From UBA2658 sp964576195 (GTDB lineage Bacteria; Bacillota; Clostridia; Oscillospirales; Oscillospiraceae): a DNA stretch of 64,000 nucleotides. Positions 17,331-26,068 of the stretch are shown here, one piece after another. Location: contig CAZNUD010000003.1 of NCBI GenBank assembly GCA_964576195.1, forward strand, positions 4,285-68,284. The letters run 5' to 3'. The translations under genes were made by a program, and so were the position numbers. Numbering within the stretch: position 1 is the stretch's first letter; each line of letters begins with the position of its first letter. The notes below the pieces were generated by a model. That model saw nothing but the letters and a program-made list of their open reading frames with translations, did no database searches and was not told the origin of the DNA.

Positions 17331-17337
17331 ATTGCAA
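17308..17337 (-). promoter_or_regulatory. ech promoter
   Basis: Minus-strand TTGCAA (17332-17337), 18-bp spacer, TATAAT (17308-17313), about 80 bp upstream of the ech ATG. Confidence 0.7.
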
Positions 17338-17788
17338 GACACAACTTTCTCTTTTGTTAAAAACCTATAATAATGGATAGAAAGTATTTGCAATATTACC
17401 AGAAAGCCTGTTTTTCCGGCGGTTCGCTCGTTCGAACATCCGGAATATCTGTCCGCAAAAATATTCAACTTCCCCTTTCTTAGTACCAAAAATCCGGTTT
17501 TCTTGCCATGTATCAAGGCTTTGGGAGTTTTTATATATATGTAATTTTCTCTTTTGCTTGTCCGTATATATGAAATGAATATAGAATATTTTTACTGGAA
17601 AAAATTATAATAACTCAAACTGCACATTGTGCCTTGTTTGTTTCATGCGCATTTTTCAGGGCCTGCTTTTTATTGTTTTTTGTATCACTCGTTCCAAAAA
17701 CGCACTTATTGTGTCAATCACCGAGAAAATATGTCCTGTTCCAAAACCTTTTAAAGCCGCTATAAGCGCTAATTAGTGTTCAAATATC
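17338..17788. other. AT-rich intergenic stretch, nothing assigned
   Basis: The ~700-bp space between divergent ech and the Fe-S gene carries the two promoters listed separately. Between them the sequence is AT-rich with homopolymer runs and a short direct repeat of GTTCCAAAA (near 17691 and 17738). I see no RNA gene, convincing ORF or terminator in it. Confidence 0.5.
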
Positions 17789-17817
17789 TTGCATTTTAGC
17801 TTAATTTGTAATATAGT
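17789..17817 (+). promoter_or_regulatory. Promoter of the Fe-S protein-hypA unit
   Basis: TTGCAT (17789-17794), 17-bp spacer, TATAGT (17812-17817), leaving a ~105-nt leader. Confidence 0.65.
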
Positions 17818-17928
17818 GTGTCTTGCCAAGTATGCGGAACAAGTGGAGAAAAATACTCAGGAGCTCTTCTCCGCTCAACCGCAATAAAAAAATATACCAA
17901 ATAAATAACAAAATAGGAGAATTGAACG

Positions 17929-18912
17929 ATGTATAACTATGATCCCGAAGTCAGGAAAAAATCCCAGCGCGCCCTGCAAAAGGCATTTCCTCGCACGGAA
18001 TCCGGCTTTTCAAGCCTGCTCCACGGCATGCTTTACATGCAGTACATACCCCTCTACATTTATTACATGAAGTCCGGTGTTAACGCCATGATGCCCCCCG
18101 AAATCCAGCGCGATTACAAAAAGCCCGTGGGCATCGAAAACGAGGTTGTGGAGGAACTGATTAAGGTTGCCGTTAACGAGTGCGGCCGCCTTGCAGGAGA
18201 CATTTCCACCAACACCTATCATGCAAAGGTCCTCCGCCTTGAGGATGCCGAGCAGATAGTTACTCTTGACGAGGACCTTGACCTTGGCACTTTGGATAAG
18301 AATATCCTTCCTTATGATGTAGCCAGAGATGCTATCATCACTTGCCCCGACCGCATTGCAGTTATCGACTGTGTTTGCCGCAATGCAAATGAGAACGACG
18401 GCTGCTACCCCAGAGATGTTTGCTTCCTTATAGGCGAGCCTTGGGTGTCATGGGCACTGGATCGTGACCGTTACCTTAACGGACGTGTGATAACCCAGGA
18501 CGAGGCTCTGCAGATTCTTAAGGAATGCCACGAGCGCGGAAATGTTCACGCGGGCTTCTTTAAGGATGCTCTCGCCGGACGTATCTATTCCATCTGCAAC
18601 TGCTGCCCCTGCTGCTGCACCGCTTTGCAGGCACAGAACTATCTGGGAGCACCCATGATGACTGGCTCCGGTTATTTCGCAAAGATCGATACCGACAAGT
18701 GCACGGGCTGCGGACTTTGTGCGAAGAAGTGCAACTTCCTTGCCATTGAAATGGGCGAGGATAAGAAGGCAAAAGTTAACGTCGATCTCTGCAAGGGCTG
18801 CGAGGCCTGCATGACCCTGTGCAAATTTGACGCAATAAGTATGGAGGCCGGTGACTTCAGCGTTAATGCCCCCTTCGACATCAAGGCCCTTAAGGCTGCA
18901 AAAGCTAAATAA
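17929..18912 (+). CDS. Cysteine-rich 4Fe-4S ferredoxin-like protein
   Basis: 327-residue soluble protein of unknown exact role. The last ~85 residues hold two 4Fe-4S motifs of the bacterial ferredoxin kind: CTGCGLCAKKCNF and CKGCEACMTLCKF. The middle adds two unusual cysteine groups, CVCRNANENDGCYPRDVC near residue 150 and ICNCCPCCC near residue 222, which could bind another cluster or metal. The N-terminus has one aromatic hydrophobic stretch (MLYMQYIPLYIYYMKSG) but no signal peptide. AGGAG precedes the ATG. It is followed after 3 bp by hypA, so the pair is co-transcribed and may serve a nickel- or Fe-S-dependent enzyme encoded elsewhere. I do not recognise a named family beyond 4Fe-4S binding. 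Confidence 0.8.
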   Translation: MYNYDPEVRKKSQRALQKAFPRTESGFSSLLHGMLYMQYIPLYIYYMKSGVNAMMPPEIQRDYKKPVGIENEVVEELIKVAVNECGRLAGDISTNTYHAKVLRLEDAEQIVTLDEDLDLGTLDKNILPYDVARDAIITCPDRIAVIDCVCRNANENDGCYPRDVCFLIGEPWVSWALDRDRYLNGRVITQDEALQILKECHERGNVHAGFFKDALAGRIYSICNCCPCCCTALQAQNYLGAPMMTGSGYFAKIDTDKCTGCGLCAKKCNFLAIEMGEDKKAKVNVDLCKGCEACMTLCKFDAISMEAGDFSVNAPFDIKALKAAKAK

Positions 18913-18915
18913 GGT

Positions 18916-19263
18916 ATGCACGAGCTTAGCATCATTAATGAAATTCTGCATACTGCCATAGGTATTGCAGAGAAGAATAACGGTAAGCGCGTGACCAAGA
19001 TAACTTTGCGGATAGGCGCAATGTCCGGCATAGTCCCCCGCATATGCTCCTCCATGTTTGAATTAATTTCAGAGGGAACCATCGCAGAGGGCTGCGAAAT
19101 GGTCATTGAGGAGGTTCCCGCCGTGTTCAAGTGCATTAAATGCGGCGAGGAAACCACTTATGACGAGCCCTGCGGCGGTTACAAGTGTCATGCCTGTGGC
19201 AGCGAGCTGCTGCGGCTAACTGGGGGACACAAATTTCAACTTGTAAACGTAGGCATTGTGTAA
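18916..19263 (+). CDS. hypA: HypA-type nickel metallochaperone
   Basis: 115-residue HypA, which delivers nickel to [NiFe]-hydrogenase (or urease) maturation. The N-terminal MHELS holds the nickel-binding Met-His-Glu. The zinc site is formed by FKCIKCGEE and YKCHACGSE. Length and layout are standard. It follows the Fe-S gene by 3 bp with no good ribosome site of its own, implying translational coupling. No hypB-F or hydrogenase gene lies nearby, so it is an orphan here. A strong terminator follows. Confidence 0.92.
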   Translation: MHELSIINEILHTAIGIAEKNNGKRVTKITLRIGAMSGIVPRICSSMFELISEGTIAEGCEMVIEEVPAVFKCIKCGEETTYDEPCGGYKCHACGSELLRLTGGHKFQLVNVGIV

Positions 19264-19279
19264 AAAACAGATTTTAAAT

Positions 19280-19312
19280 TCGCTGTTGGGCTTACCCAAC
19301 AGCGAGTTTTTT
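19280..19312 (+). terminator. Terminator after hypA
   Basis: An 11-bp perfect stem (TCGCTGTTGGG/CCCAACAGCGA) with a 4-nt loop, then GTTTTTTG. Confidence 0.9.
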
Positions 19313-19398
19313 GCCTTAATACCCCCCCAACTATTAAACTTAAATTTTTTCAATTATATTTTCAATCAATATGTCATTTAAGCATAAGAGCGCATACC

Positions 19399-19782
19399 TT
19401 ATACACTCTCGTAAATCTGCTGGTATAGCAAGAGCTGGTTTTGATGATCGGCAGAGTAAGAAAGAATGTCGTATTCAATGGAGGAAAGCTCAATTTCCTC
19501 TTCGCCCCTGAGCACTCTGTGGCGGATGGTGTCGATGGTAAACTGGTTAAACTGGCAATTGGCTCCCATCACCGGACGGGCAGTCCTTGAACGGCGAATT
19601 ATGGCTTCCGCCCGGGCAAGCAACTCGTCAAGAAGAATGAGGTCTTACTCATTGTCCTTTAGATGGAAAAGCGCTTCCCCACAGGAAAAAGCTGTATCCA
19701 CCTCGTAGTCGGCATGTATAAGATTAATTTTGGTGATATGGGATAAGTCCTTGTCATCCTCTACCAACAGCGCTCGGTACAT
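19399..19782 (-). pseudogene. Decayed OmpR-type response regulator
   Basis: Read from ATG at 19782, the frame starts like a receiver domain (MYRALLVEDDKDLSHI, with the acidic EDD pair). It hits an in-frame TAA (19645-19647) after 45 codons, then resumes with DLILLD, which holds the phospho-acceptor position. That is fused directly to ELLARAEAIIRRS, the linker normally found ~50 residues later, so the second half of the receiver is deleted. A winged-helix DNA-binding start follows (FTIDTIRHRVLRGEEEIELSSIEYDIL), but the frame stops at IYESV before the recognition part is complete. Three lesions in one frame mark it as a pseudogene. It is divergent from a histidine kinase remnant. Confidence 0.8.
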
Positions 19783-19969
19783 GGTTTCCCTCCCTCTAAT
19801 AATGCTTTTCCTATTTCACAATATTTGCGTTTTCCTCATTAATAAGAAGTATTATACTTAATATAGTATGGACAGAAGCGGGGAAAGAGACTATAATTGG
19901 GACATAATGTATAATCTCGTTATTACGCTATAATTCTTTCATTTTTAGCCATTTTTTAAGGGGCCGTCA

Positions 19970-20368
19970 ATGAAAAACCAGGGAACATTCCTTTGAGTAT
20001 CAATTTCAGTTTTACTGCTGGCAGCGGCAGTGCTCGCTATGCTCTCTCAGCCAATTATCGCCTTGCTTTGCGCTGCATTGGTCTGCGTTCCCTTCCTGCT
20101 TATAACACGAAACCTTAACGGACGAATTGCAGAAGAACATAAAACGGCCCACATCACCATTAAAGATGATGGGATGGGTCTTGCCAATGAGGAAACATCT
20201 CATATCTTTGAGCTGAACTATCAGGGCTCCAACAAAATAGAAGGCCGCGGATACGGTCACGGGCTTTATCTTGCCCAACGCGCGGCACAAGCTCATGGAG
20301 GCAGCATTACCGCCGCAAGTGCTCCCGGCATGGGCATGGCTATAAAAATCTCTCTGCCCCTTAGTTAG
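19970..20368 (+). pseudogene. Decayed sensor histidine kinase
   Basis: ATG at 19970 opens MKNQGTFL, then an in-frame TGA (19994-19996), then a transmembrane segment (VLAMLSQPIIALLCAALVCVPFLLI). This is joined directly to the second half of a HATPase_c domain: DDGMGLANEE (G1), the F-box region HIFELNYQGS, and GYGHGLYLAQ (G2). The sensor, HAMP, phospho-accepting His and N-box are missing, so a large internal deletion plus a nonsense codon have inactivated it. It is the divergent partner of the response-regulator remnant. Confidence 0.8.
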
Positions 20369-20408
20369 CCAAGGATTAAAGCAGAGAAATGATAGGAGGG
20401 CTTTTGCC

Positions 20409-21488
20409 ATGGAGGAAAAAAAATCTTCCGCTGTCTATCCGAAATACATAAACCCCGGCAGATACCCCAAAAAGGCTCCCCAAAATGCTGTAGAAAACGG
20501 CATTTCAGTTTTCGGCGCCTTTGATGGGCCAATTGCAAACCTTAATATCCACGAAGCACGACGCCCACTGGGAATGGCTCTGCCCCGCTTTTTTACAAAT
20601 TCCCGCATTAAGGAGTGGGAGGCCTACGAAGTGAGCTTTGACGAGGGCTTTATCTGCGGAGCAATTTACGACTTTGGAGAAATGGTCTTTAACGTCCTCA
20701 TTTTTTATGACAAGGAAAACGCAAAGGTCTCCGCCACACAGATATACAGCTATCCCCGCAAGTGCGTGGCAAACTCTCTTTTTGGCACTACAAACCAGCT
20801 AGAAACAGGAGATTTCAAAGCCACAATTAAAAACGAATTTGAAAACGATAAAGTATATATAAAGGCCGATTACAAACCAAAATCCAAAAAGAAAATGCCC
20901 ATGGCAACAGACCTTGTTTTTACCCGCAGCGCAAAGCCCAGCGTTACCATCATGCCGCTGGGCGAGAATCGTCCCCTATACACCCTAAAGGGCTTTTTTA
21001 AGGCTGAGGGCACCATAACCATGGGCGACAGGGTTTTTACCATGAACGAGCGCTCCACCGGTATAATTGACGACCACAAGGGCTTCTATCCCCGCCATGC
21101 CCATTACGACTGGATCACGGCCATGGGCGTTAAAAACGGTTCCCCTCTGGGCATTAACCTTTGTAAAAACCAGGCCCTCGACCCCGAGCTTTACAGTGAG
21201 AACGTTCTTTGGCTGGATGGATATCTGCACCTGCTGCCGCCGGTGGAATTTGTCCATGAGAGCGATAATTTATGGCACGTTTTTGACCCCAAACACAATG
21301 CTGTGGATCTTCGCTTTAATATCGTTGACCACTACCGCACCAGCAAGGGCCTTGGCAGGACTATAGGCGCCGTCTACGATGCGCCTTACGGCAGTGTTTC
21401 GGGCTTTGCTCTGGATAACAGCGGTAACAGGATCTGCCTTGATGGGCTCCTTGCCATGGGCGAGGACATTTATTACGACCTGTTGTAA
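20409..21488 (+). CDS. DUF2804 family protein
   Basis: 359-residue protein resembling DUF2804, a family without an established biochemical function. It is soluble, with no signal peptide or membrane segment, and rich in aromatic and beta-forming residues; the most family-like block is IIDDHKGFYPRHAHYDWITAMG near residue 220. AGGAGG sits 9 nt before the ATG. It is monocistronic: it follows the histidine kinase remnant and ends at a terminator shared with thioredoxin. Assignment rests on memory of the motif, so the family is likely and the function is open. Confidence 0.75.
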   Translation: MEEKKSSAVYPKYINPGRYPKKAPQNAVENGISVFGAFDGPIANLNIHEARRPLGMALPRFFTNSRIKEWEAYEVSFDEGFICGAIYDFGEMVFNVLIFYDKENAKVSATQIYSYPRKCVANSLFGTTNQLETGDFKATIKNEFENDKVYIKADYKPKSKKKMPMATDLVFTRSAKPSVTIMPLGENRPLYTLKGFFKAEGTITMGDRVFTMNERSTGIIDDHKGFYPRHAHYDWITAMGVKNGSPLGINLCKNQALDPELYSENVLWLDGYLHLLPPVEFVHESDNLWHVFDPKHNAVDLRFNIVDHYRTSKGLGRTIGAVYDAPYGSVSGFALDNSGNRICLDGLLAMGEDIYYDLL

Positions 21489-21500
21489 GCACAGGATAAT

Positions 21501-21536
21501 AAAAGCGGGAGACAGGTTAACTGGCTCCCGCTTTTT
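21501..21536. terminator. Terminator between the DUF2804 gene and trxA
   Basis: An 11-bp stem AAAAGCGGGAG/CTCCCGCTTTT with an additional inner CAG/CTG pairing, flanked by A and T runs; suits both convergent genes. Confidence 0.85.
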
Positions 21537-21542
21537 GTGACT

Positions 21543-21851
21543 TTATTTAAGCATGTCCAAAATGGCCTGCTTAGGCTGAACACCAACTGTCTTGGAGGCT
21601 ATAGCTCCATCCTTAAAGACCATGAGGGTTGGGATACTCATAACGCCAAAGCGGCTGGCAAGCTCCGGCTGCTCATCTACATTTATTTTACCCACAGCTA
21701 TGTCGTCCCTTTCCTTTGCGATTTCGTCAACCACCGGAGAGAGCATTCTGCAGGGGCCGCACCAGCTAGCCCAAAAATCCACCAGCACGGGTTTTGTGCT
21801 GGTGGACACCTCCCCGTCAAAGTTGTCCTTGGTTATGGTAATAACAGCCAT
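21543..21851 (-). CDS. trxA: Thioredoxin
   Basis: 102-residue thioredoxin, the cytoplasmic disulfide reductant. The redox motif WCGPC is at residues 30-34, and the cis-proline segment SIPTLMVFKDG is near residue 73. I use the ATG at 21851, which follows GGAGGA by 6 nt and gives the standard length; the upstream in-frame extension to 21968 has no ribosome site and is not thioredoxin-like. Monocistronic. Confidence 0.96.
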   Translation of the reverse strand: MAVITITKDNFDGEVSTSTKPVLVDFWASWCGPCRMLSPVVDEIAKERDDIAVGKINVDEQPELASRFGVMSIPTLMVFKDGAIASKTVGVQPKQAILDMLK

Positions 21852-21978
21852 AATCGTTCCTCCGTTCTTATAAAGAAGTTTTATGTTCGAGTCCATAAAG
21901 CCTGTCTCTTTACATCTATTATAACCTATAATAAGCATAAATAAAGAACATAATATAAACTTTTGCAATTTTGCTTTT

Positions 21979-22007
21979 TTGCATGTAAAGGGTATATATG
22001 CTATACT
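21979..22007 (+). promoter_or_regulatory. fbp promoter
   Basis: TTGCAT (21979-21984), 17-bp spacer, TATACT (22002-22007), about 80 bp before the coding start. Confidence 0.7.
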
Positions 22008-22090
22008 ATCTGCAAAGTAGTTAGTATACGTGCTAAGCCCAGCGGAAAAATATATTGTAACACCCGGCGGCTTTTTGGCCGGGGCATGAT

Positions 22091-23995
22091 ATGCTGAGAA
22101 GAAACTTGAAAGGGTGGCTTGCCTTGTCCGATTATAGCCAGGAATACTTGAAGCTTTTGTCCGAGAAATACCCCACAGCCTCGGCGGTTTGCTCGGAGCT
22201 TATAAATCTTAAATCTATTTTGACCCTACCCAAGGGCACGGAGCATTTTATCAGTGACCTGCACGGAGAGTTCGGAGCTGTGTGCCATATTTTAAACAAC
22301 TGCTCCGGCGTTATTCTGGAGAAGACACGCTCTCTGTTTGAAGAAACTCTGGGCGAGGGCGGCTGCAGAAGTCTCTGCACAGTTATATACTACCCCAGAG
22401 AAGCTCTTGCGCGCCTCAATAAACGCGGTGAGCTTTCTGATGAAAGAAAAGCCATGCTTTTGAGAAATATGCGGGGGCTGGCAGAGCTGCTTTCGGGAAA
22501 GTATACCCGAAACTACGTGAGAAAGCAGATGCCCCAAGGCTACGAATTTGTTTTGGAAGAGCTTCTTCACATGCACCATTCCGAGGACGAAAACCAGATC
22601 CGTTACCACGACGCAATAATTGACTCCATTGTTTCCGTGGGCGCTGCTGAGGAGCTTATTACAGCCATGGCTCTGCTGATTAAGCGACTTGCTGTAGACA
22701 GGCTGCACGTGGTTGGTGATATATTTGACAGAGGTCCGGAGCCTGATCGAATTGTGGATTTTCTAATGGAGCAATCCAACGTGGATATTCAGTGGGGCAA
22801 CCACGACATCCTCTGGCTGGGAGCCGCGGCAGGCTCACCTGCCTGCATTGCTGCAGTGCTGCGCATAAGCCTTGATTACGGCAACATGGCGGTGCTGGAG
22901 CGGGGATACGGAATTCCCCTGCGTCCCCTTACCGAGTTCTGTGAAAAATACTACGGGGAGCTTTCTTCCCGGTCATATACTCTGGCTCTATGCATTTTAG
23001 GCTTAAAGCTGGAGGGACAGCTTATCAGGCGGCATTCTGGCTTTGACATGGATGACAGACTGCTGCTGGACAAGGTTGACTACACCGACTACACCATTGA
23101 GTTAAACGGAAAGCGCCACCCGCTAAATACCCGACACTTTCCCACCGTTGACCCTAAGCGGCCCTATGAGCTTACGGCGGCGGAGCAGGCGCTTGTTGGC
23201 GAATATGTATCTGCCTTTAGGGAAAGCTCCTCACTGCGGCGGCATATGGACTATATCTATCAAAACGGCAGCACCTACCTTTGCTGCAACGGAAATTTGC
23301 TATTTCACGGCTGCATTCCCCTTAGCTCAAATGGGGAGTTTGCAAAGGTTCGGCATGAGGGCAAACTATACAGCGGAAAATCATTGCTGGACTATGCGGA
23401 CAAAGTGGTTACAAGAGCTTGGGTCAAGGGGGATGAGTCTGCCCTGGACATGATGTGGTATCTCTGGTGTGGGCTTAACAGTCCCTTTTCCGGTAGGAGC
23501 TTTCACACCTTTGAGCTGGCGCTTATTGACGACGAGGAAACATGGGAAGAACCGAAAAATGCCTACTTTGACTTTTGGGAGGATAAGAGCATTGCCAAAA
23601 TGCTTCTTGAGGAATTCGGCCTTAGCGGTAATACTGGGCACATTATAAACGGACACACCCCTGTTAAGGCGAAGCTTGGGGAAAGCCCCGTTAAGGCAGG
23701 AGGTAAGCTATTTATCATTGACGGTGGCTTTTGTAAGGCCTATCAGCCCAAAACCGGCCTTGCCGGATATACCTTAATCCACAATTCCCACGGACTTAGG
23801 CTGAAGGCCCATCGACCCTTTACCGGCGTTAAAGCTGTGCTGGACGAGGATGCCGATATGGAGTCAGACTCCGTATGCGTTGAAACCTTCCCCCGACGGC
23901 ACTATTTGGCAGACACCGACCACGGGGCCGAGCTTAAGGAGCGAATTGCAGTATTAAGTCGCCTCCTTGATGCCTATAGAACCGGAGAGCTTTAA
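22091..23995 (+). CDS. fbp: Fructose-1,6-bisphosphatase, class III
   Basis: 634-residue class III FBPase of the Firmicute type, hydrolysing fructose 1,6-bisphosphate to fructose 6-phosphate in gluconeogenesis. It belongs to the metallophosphoesterase superfamily: the metal-binding blocks are DLHGEFGAV (residue ~58), GDIFDRGPEPD (~213) and WGNHDILWLG (~235), with later histidines in NGHTPVKAKLGE. The start is not certain: the ATG at 22091 has a weak ribosome site, while a TTG at 22124, 7 nt after AAAGGGTGG, gives an N-terminus (SDYSQEYLKLLSEKYPT) that fits the family better. Monocistronic, with its own promoter and a strong terminator. Confidence 0.95.
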   Translation: MLRRNLKGWLALSDYSQEYLKLLSEKYPTASAVCSELINLKSILTLPKGTEHFISDLHGEFGAVCHILNNCSGVILEKTRSLFEETLGEGGCRSLCTVIYYPREALARLNKRGELSDERKAMLLRNMRGLAELLSGKYTRNYVRKQMPQGYEFVLEELLHMHHSEDENQIRYHDAIIDSIVSVGAAEELITAMALLIKRLAVDRLHVVGDIFDRGPEPDRIVDFLMEQSNVDIQWGNHDILWLGAAAGSPACIAAVLRISLDYGNMAVLERGYGIPLRPLTEFCEKYYGELSSRSYTLALCILGLKLEGQLIRRHSGFDMDDRLLLDKVDYTDYTIELNGKRHPLNTRHFPTVDPKRPYELTAAEQALVGEYVSAFRESSSLRRHMDYIYQNGSTYLCCNGNLLFHGCIPLSSNGEFAKVRHEGKLYSGKSLLDYADKVVTRAWVKGDESALDMMWYLWCGLNSPFSGRSFHTFELALIDDEETWEEPKNAYFDFWEDKSIAKMLLEEFGLSGNTGHIINGHTPVKAKLGESPVKAGGKLFIIDGGFCKAYQPKTGLAGYTLIHNSHGLRLKAHRPFTGVKAVLDEDADMESDSVCVETFPRRHYLADTDHGAELKERIAVLSRLLDAYRTGEL

Positions 23996-24002
23996 AAAAA
24001 AC

Positions 24003-24047
24003 AAATATCGGGAGACTGACTTCTATTTTGTCAGTCTCCCGATATTT
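24003..24047. terminator. Terminator between fbp and plsY
   Basis: An 18-bp perfect stem with a 9-nt loop between convergent genes; A-run upstream and T-rich downstream make it bidirectional. Confidence 0.88.
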
Positions 24048-24059
24048 ATTAAGCTTCTA

Positions 24060-24680
24060 TTATTTCCCGCCTATTGACAGCTTCGATTCGGTGCCGCGGC
24101 TTAGACGGCGGATATTATCCCTATGGGCAAAGACAACAAGCAAGCAGATAAGCAGACCAAGCGTAAATTCAAGCCCGGTAAAGCCGAAAGCCAACAATGA
24201 CAGCGGAAGGCAGACAGCGCCCAGAACTGAACCCAGTGACACATAGCGGGTAAATACCACCACGGCTATAAAAACCATAATGCAGGCCAGGCCCACACGC
24301 CAGTCTATCATCCAAACGGCAACGCCGCCGCAAAGTACTCCCTTGCCGCCACGAAAGCGATAATATATAGGAAAAACATGACCCAGCATGCAGCAAAAAA
24401 CCGCGAACAACCTGCCCACCTCTGCATAGCCCAAGCTTCCCAGCAGCCAGTTGCCCACTAAAGTGGATAGCAAAGCCTTAATTATGTCCACACCAAGGAC
24501 TATAATAATGCCCTTAGTGCCAAAAGTGCGGCTAAAGTTTGTAAGTCCCGCGTTGCCGCTGCCGTAATCACGAACGTCCTTGCGATGAACGGAGGTGGAG
24601 GCGATTATTGCCCCGTTAACCCCGCCAAAAAGGTAAGAAACTGCTGCAATTATAATAAGAAAAACCGTTAGCTTCGTCAT
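24060..24680 (-). CDS. plsY: Glycerol-3-phosphate acyltransferase PlsY
   Basis: 206-residue membrane enzyme transferring an acyl group from acyl-phosphate to glycerol-3-phosphate, the first step of phospholipid synthesis. Motif 1 is DYGSGNAGLTNFSRTFG near residue 38, motif 2 FRGGKGVLCGG near residue 108, and motif 3 HRDNIRRLSRG close to the C-terminus. Five hydrophobic helices are visible. Its start overlaps the der stop by four bases (ATGA), so the two are translationally coupled; der-plsY is a usual Clostridia pair. Confidence 0.95.
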   Translation of the reverse strand: MTKLTVFLIIIAAVSYLFGGVNGAIIASTSVHRKDVRDYGSGNAGLTNFSRTFGTKGIIIVLGVDIIKALLSTLVGNWLLGSLGYAEVGRLFAVFCCMLGHVFPIYYRFRGGKGVLCGGVAVWMIDWRVGLACIMVFIAVVVFTRYVSLGSVLGAVCLPLSLLAFGFTGLEFTLGLLICLLVVFAHRDNIRRLSRGTESKLSIGGK

Positions 24681-25999
24681 TGCTCGTCACCCTTTTGTCT
24701 TATGACCATGCGGATTGGAGTCCCCTCTAAGCCGAACACAGCCCTTATTTGGTTTTCTATATAACGCTGATAGGAAAAGTGGAACAGTTCGCGTCTGTTG
24801 CAAAAAACAACAAAGTTTGGCGGACGGATACCTGTTTGGGTCATATAGTATATCCTCAGGCGCTTGCCCCTGTCCGTAGGGGGCTGCACTCTTGCAGTGG
24901 CGTCGGCAAGAATGTTGTTTAGCATGCCTGTGGTGATACGCATAGCGCTCTGGTCATTTACGTAATTAACAAGCTCGAAAACCCGCTCGATACGCTGGCC
25001 GGTTACGGCGGATATGAACAAAACGGGGGCATAGGACATAAAGGATAGATCACCAATAATGTCCTTGCGCATATTGTCCATTGTTTTGGAATCCTTTTCA
25101 ATTAGGTCCCATTTATTAACAACTACTATGCTGGCTTTTCCTGCCTCATGAGCTAAACCGGCAATCTTTGTGTCCTGCTCGGTCACACCCTCCCGAGCGT
25201 CTATCATGATAAGGCACACGTCGGCCCGCTCAATGGCAAGCTGGGCGCGCATAACCGAGAACTTTTCAATACGGTCATCCACCTTTGACTTGCGGCGAAT
25301 TCCGGCGGTGTCAATAAATACATATTTGCCGTGCTTATTGTCAATCCTGCTGTCCACAGCGTCCCGTGTGGTGCCGGCAACATCGGAGACTATACAACGG
25401 TTTTCACCTAGTATGAGGTTAATAAGAGAGGATTTTCCCACATTGGGCTTGCCGATAACGGCAACGCGTATACGGTCGTCCTCCTCTTCCGTCTCCGTAA
25501 GCTTAGGAAAAGCTGCAAGACAGGCATCCAGCATGTCCCCGGTGCCGTGCCCATGAACGGCAGAAACAGCAATGGGGTCTCCGAGACCTAATGAGTAGAA
25601 CTCGTAAAATGTCGGGTCCACGTGGCCGGTATTGTCCACTTTGTTTACCACCAGCACAACGGGCTTTTTTGAGCGCAGGAGCATATTGGCAATGTCCTTG
25701 TCAGCTGCGGTTACACCGGTGCCGATCTCTGTAACCATCACTATAACGTCAGCGGTATCAATGGCTATTTTGGCCTGCTCGCGGATGAACAGAAGAATTT
25801 CATTGTCAGTAGAAGGCTCAATTCCTCCGGTGTCCACAAGGTCAAATGTGACTCCGTTCCACTCGCAGTCGGCATAAAGCCTATCTCGGGTGACTCCGGG
25901 GGTGTCTTCCACTATGGAAAGTCGCTGTCCGACTAATCTATTAAACAAATGGGATTTGCCCACATTGGGTCTACCCACGATGGCAACCAGCGGTTTCAT
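24677..25999 (-). CDS. der: Ribosome biogenesis GTPase Der (EngA)
   Basis: 440-residue protein with two tandem GTPase domains acting in 50S subunit assembly. P-loops are GRPNVGKSHLF (residue ~9) and GKPNVGKSSLI (~183), each with DTxG (DTGG, DTAG) and NKxD (NKVD, NKWD) motifs. A C-terminal KH-like domain ends the protein. The ATG at 25999 follows GAGGAGGG by 5 nt; an in-frame ATG five codons earlier lies within that ribosome site. Operon with plsY (4-bp overlap) and probably the DUF512 gene 70 bp upstream. Confidence 0.97.
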   Translation of the reverse strand: MKPLVAIVGRPNVGKSHLFNRLVGQRLSIVEDTPGVTRDRLYADCEWNGVTFDLVDTGGIEPSTDNEILLFIREQAKIAIDTADVIVMVTEIGTGVTAADKDIANMLLRSKKPVVLVVNKVDNTGHVDPTFYEFYSLGLGDPIAVSAVHGHGTGDMLDACLAAFPKLTETEEEDDRIRVAVIGKPNVGKSSLINLILGENRCIVSDVAGTTRDAVDSRIDNKHGKYVFIDTAGIRRKSKVDDRIEKFSVMRAQLAIERADVCLIMIDAREGVTEQDTKIAGLAHEAGKASIVVVNKWDLIEKDSKTMDNMRKDIIGDLSFMSYAPVLFISAVTGQRIERVFELVNYVNDQSAMRITTGMLNNILADATARVQPPTDRGKRLRIYYMTQTGIRPPNFVVFCNRRELFHFSYQRYIENQIRAVFGLEGTPIRMVIRQKGDEQ

Positions 26000-26068
26000 G
26001 TTTGCCCTCCTCATAAACTTTTAAAAAAGACCTCGCCTTTTCCGATAGCGGGAATGAGCATCTTTCGC

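Noticed and set aside
17292..17516. A 74-codon minus-strand frame upstream of ech
   Set aside because: It overlaps the ech promoter and palindrome and has no ribosome site; its codons do not look selected.
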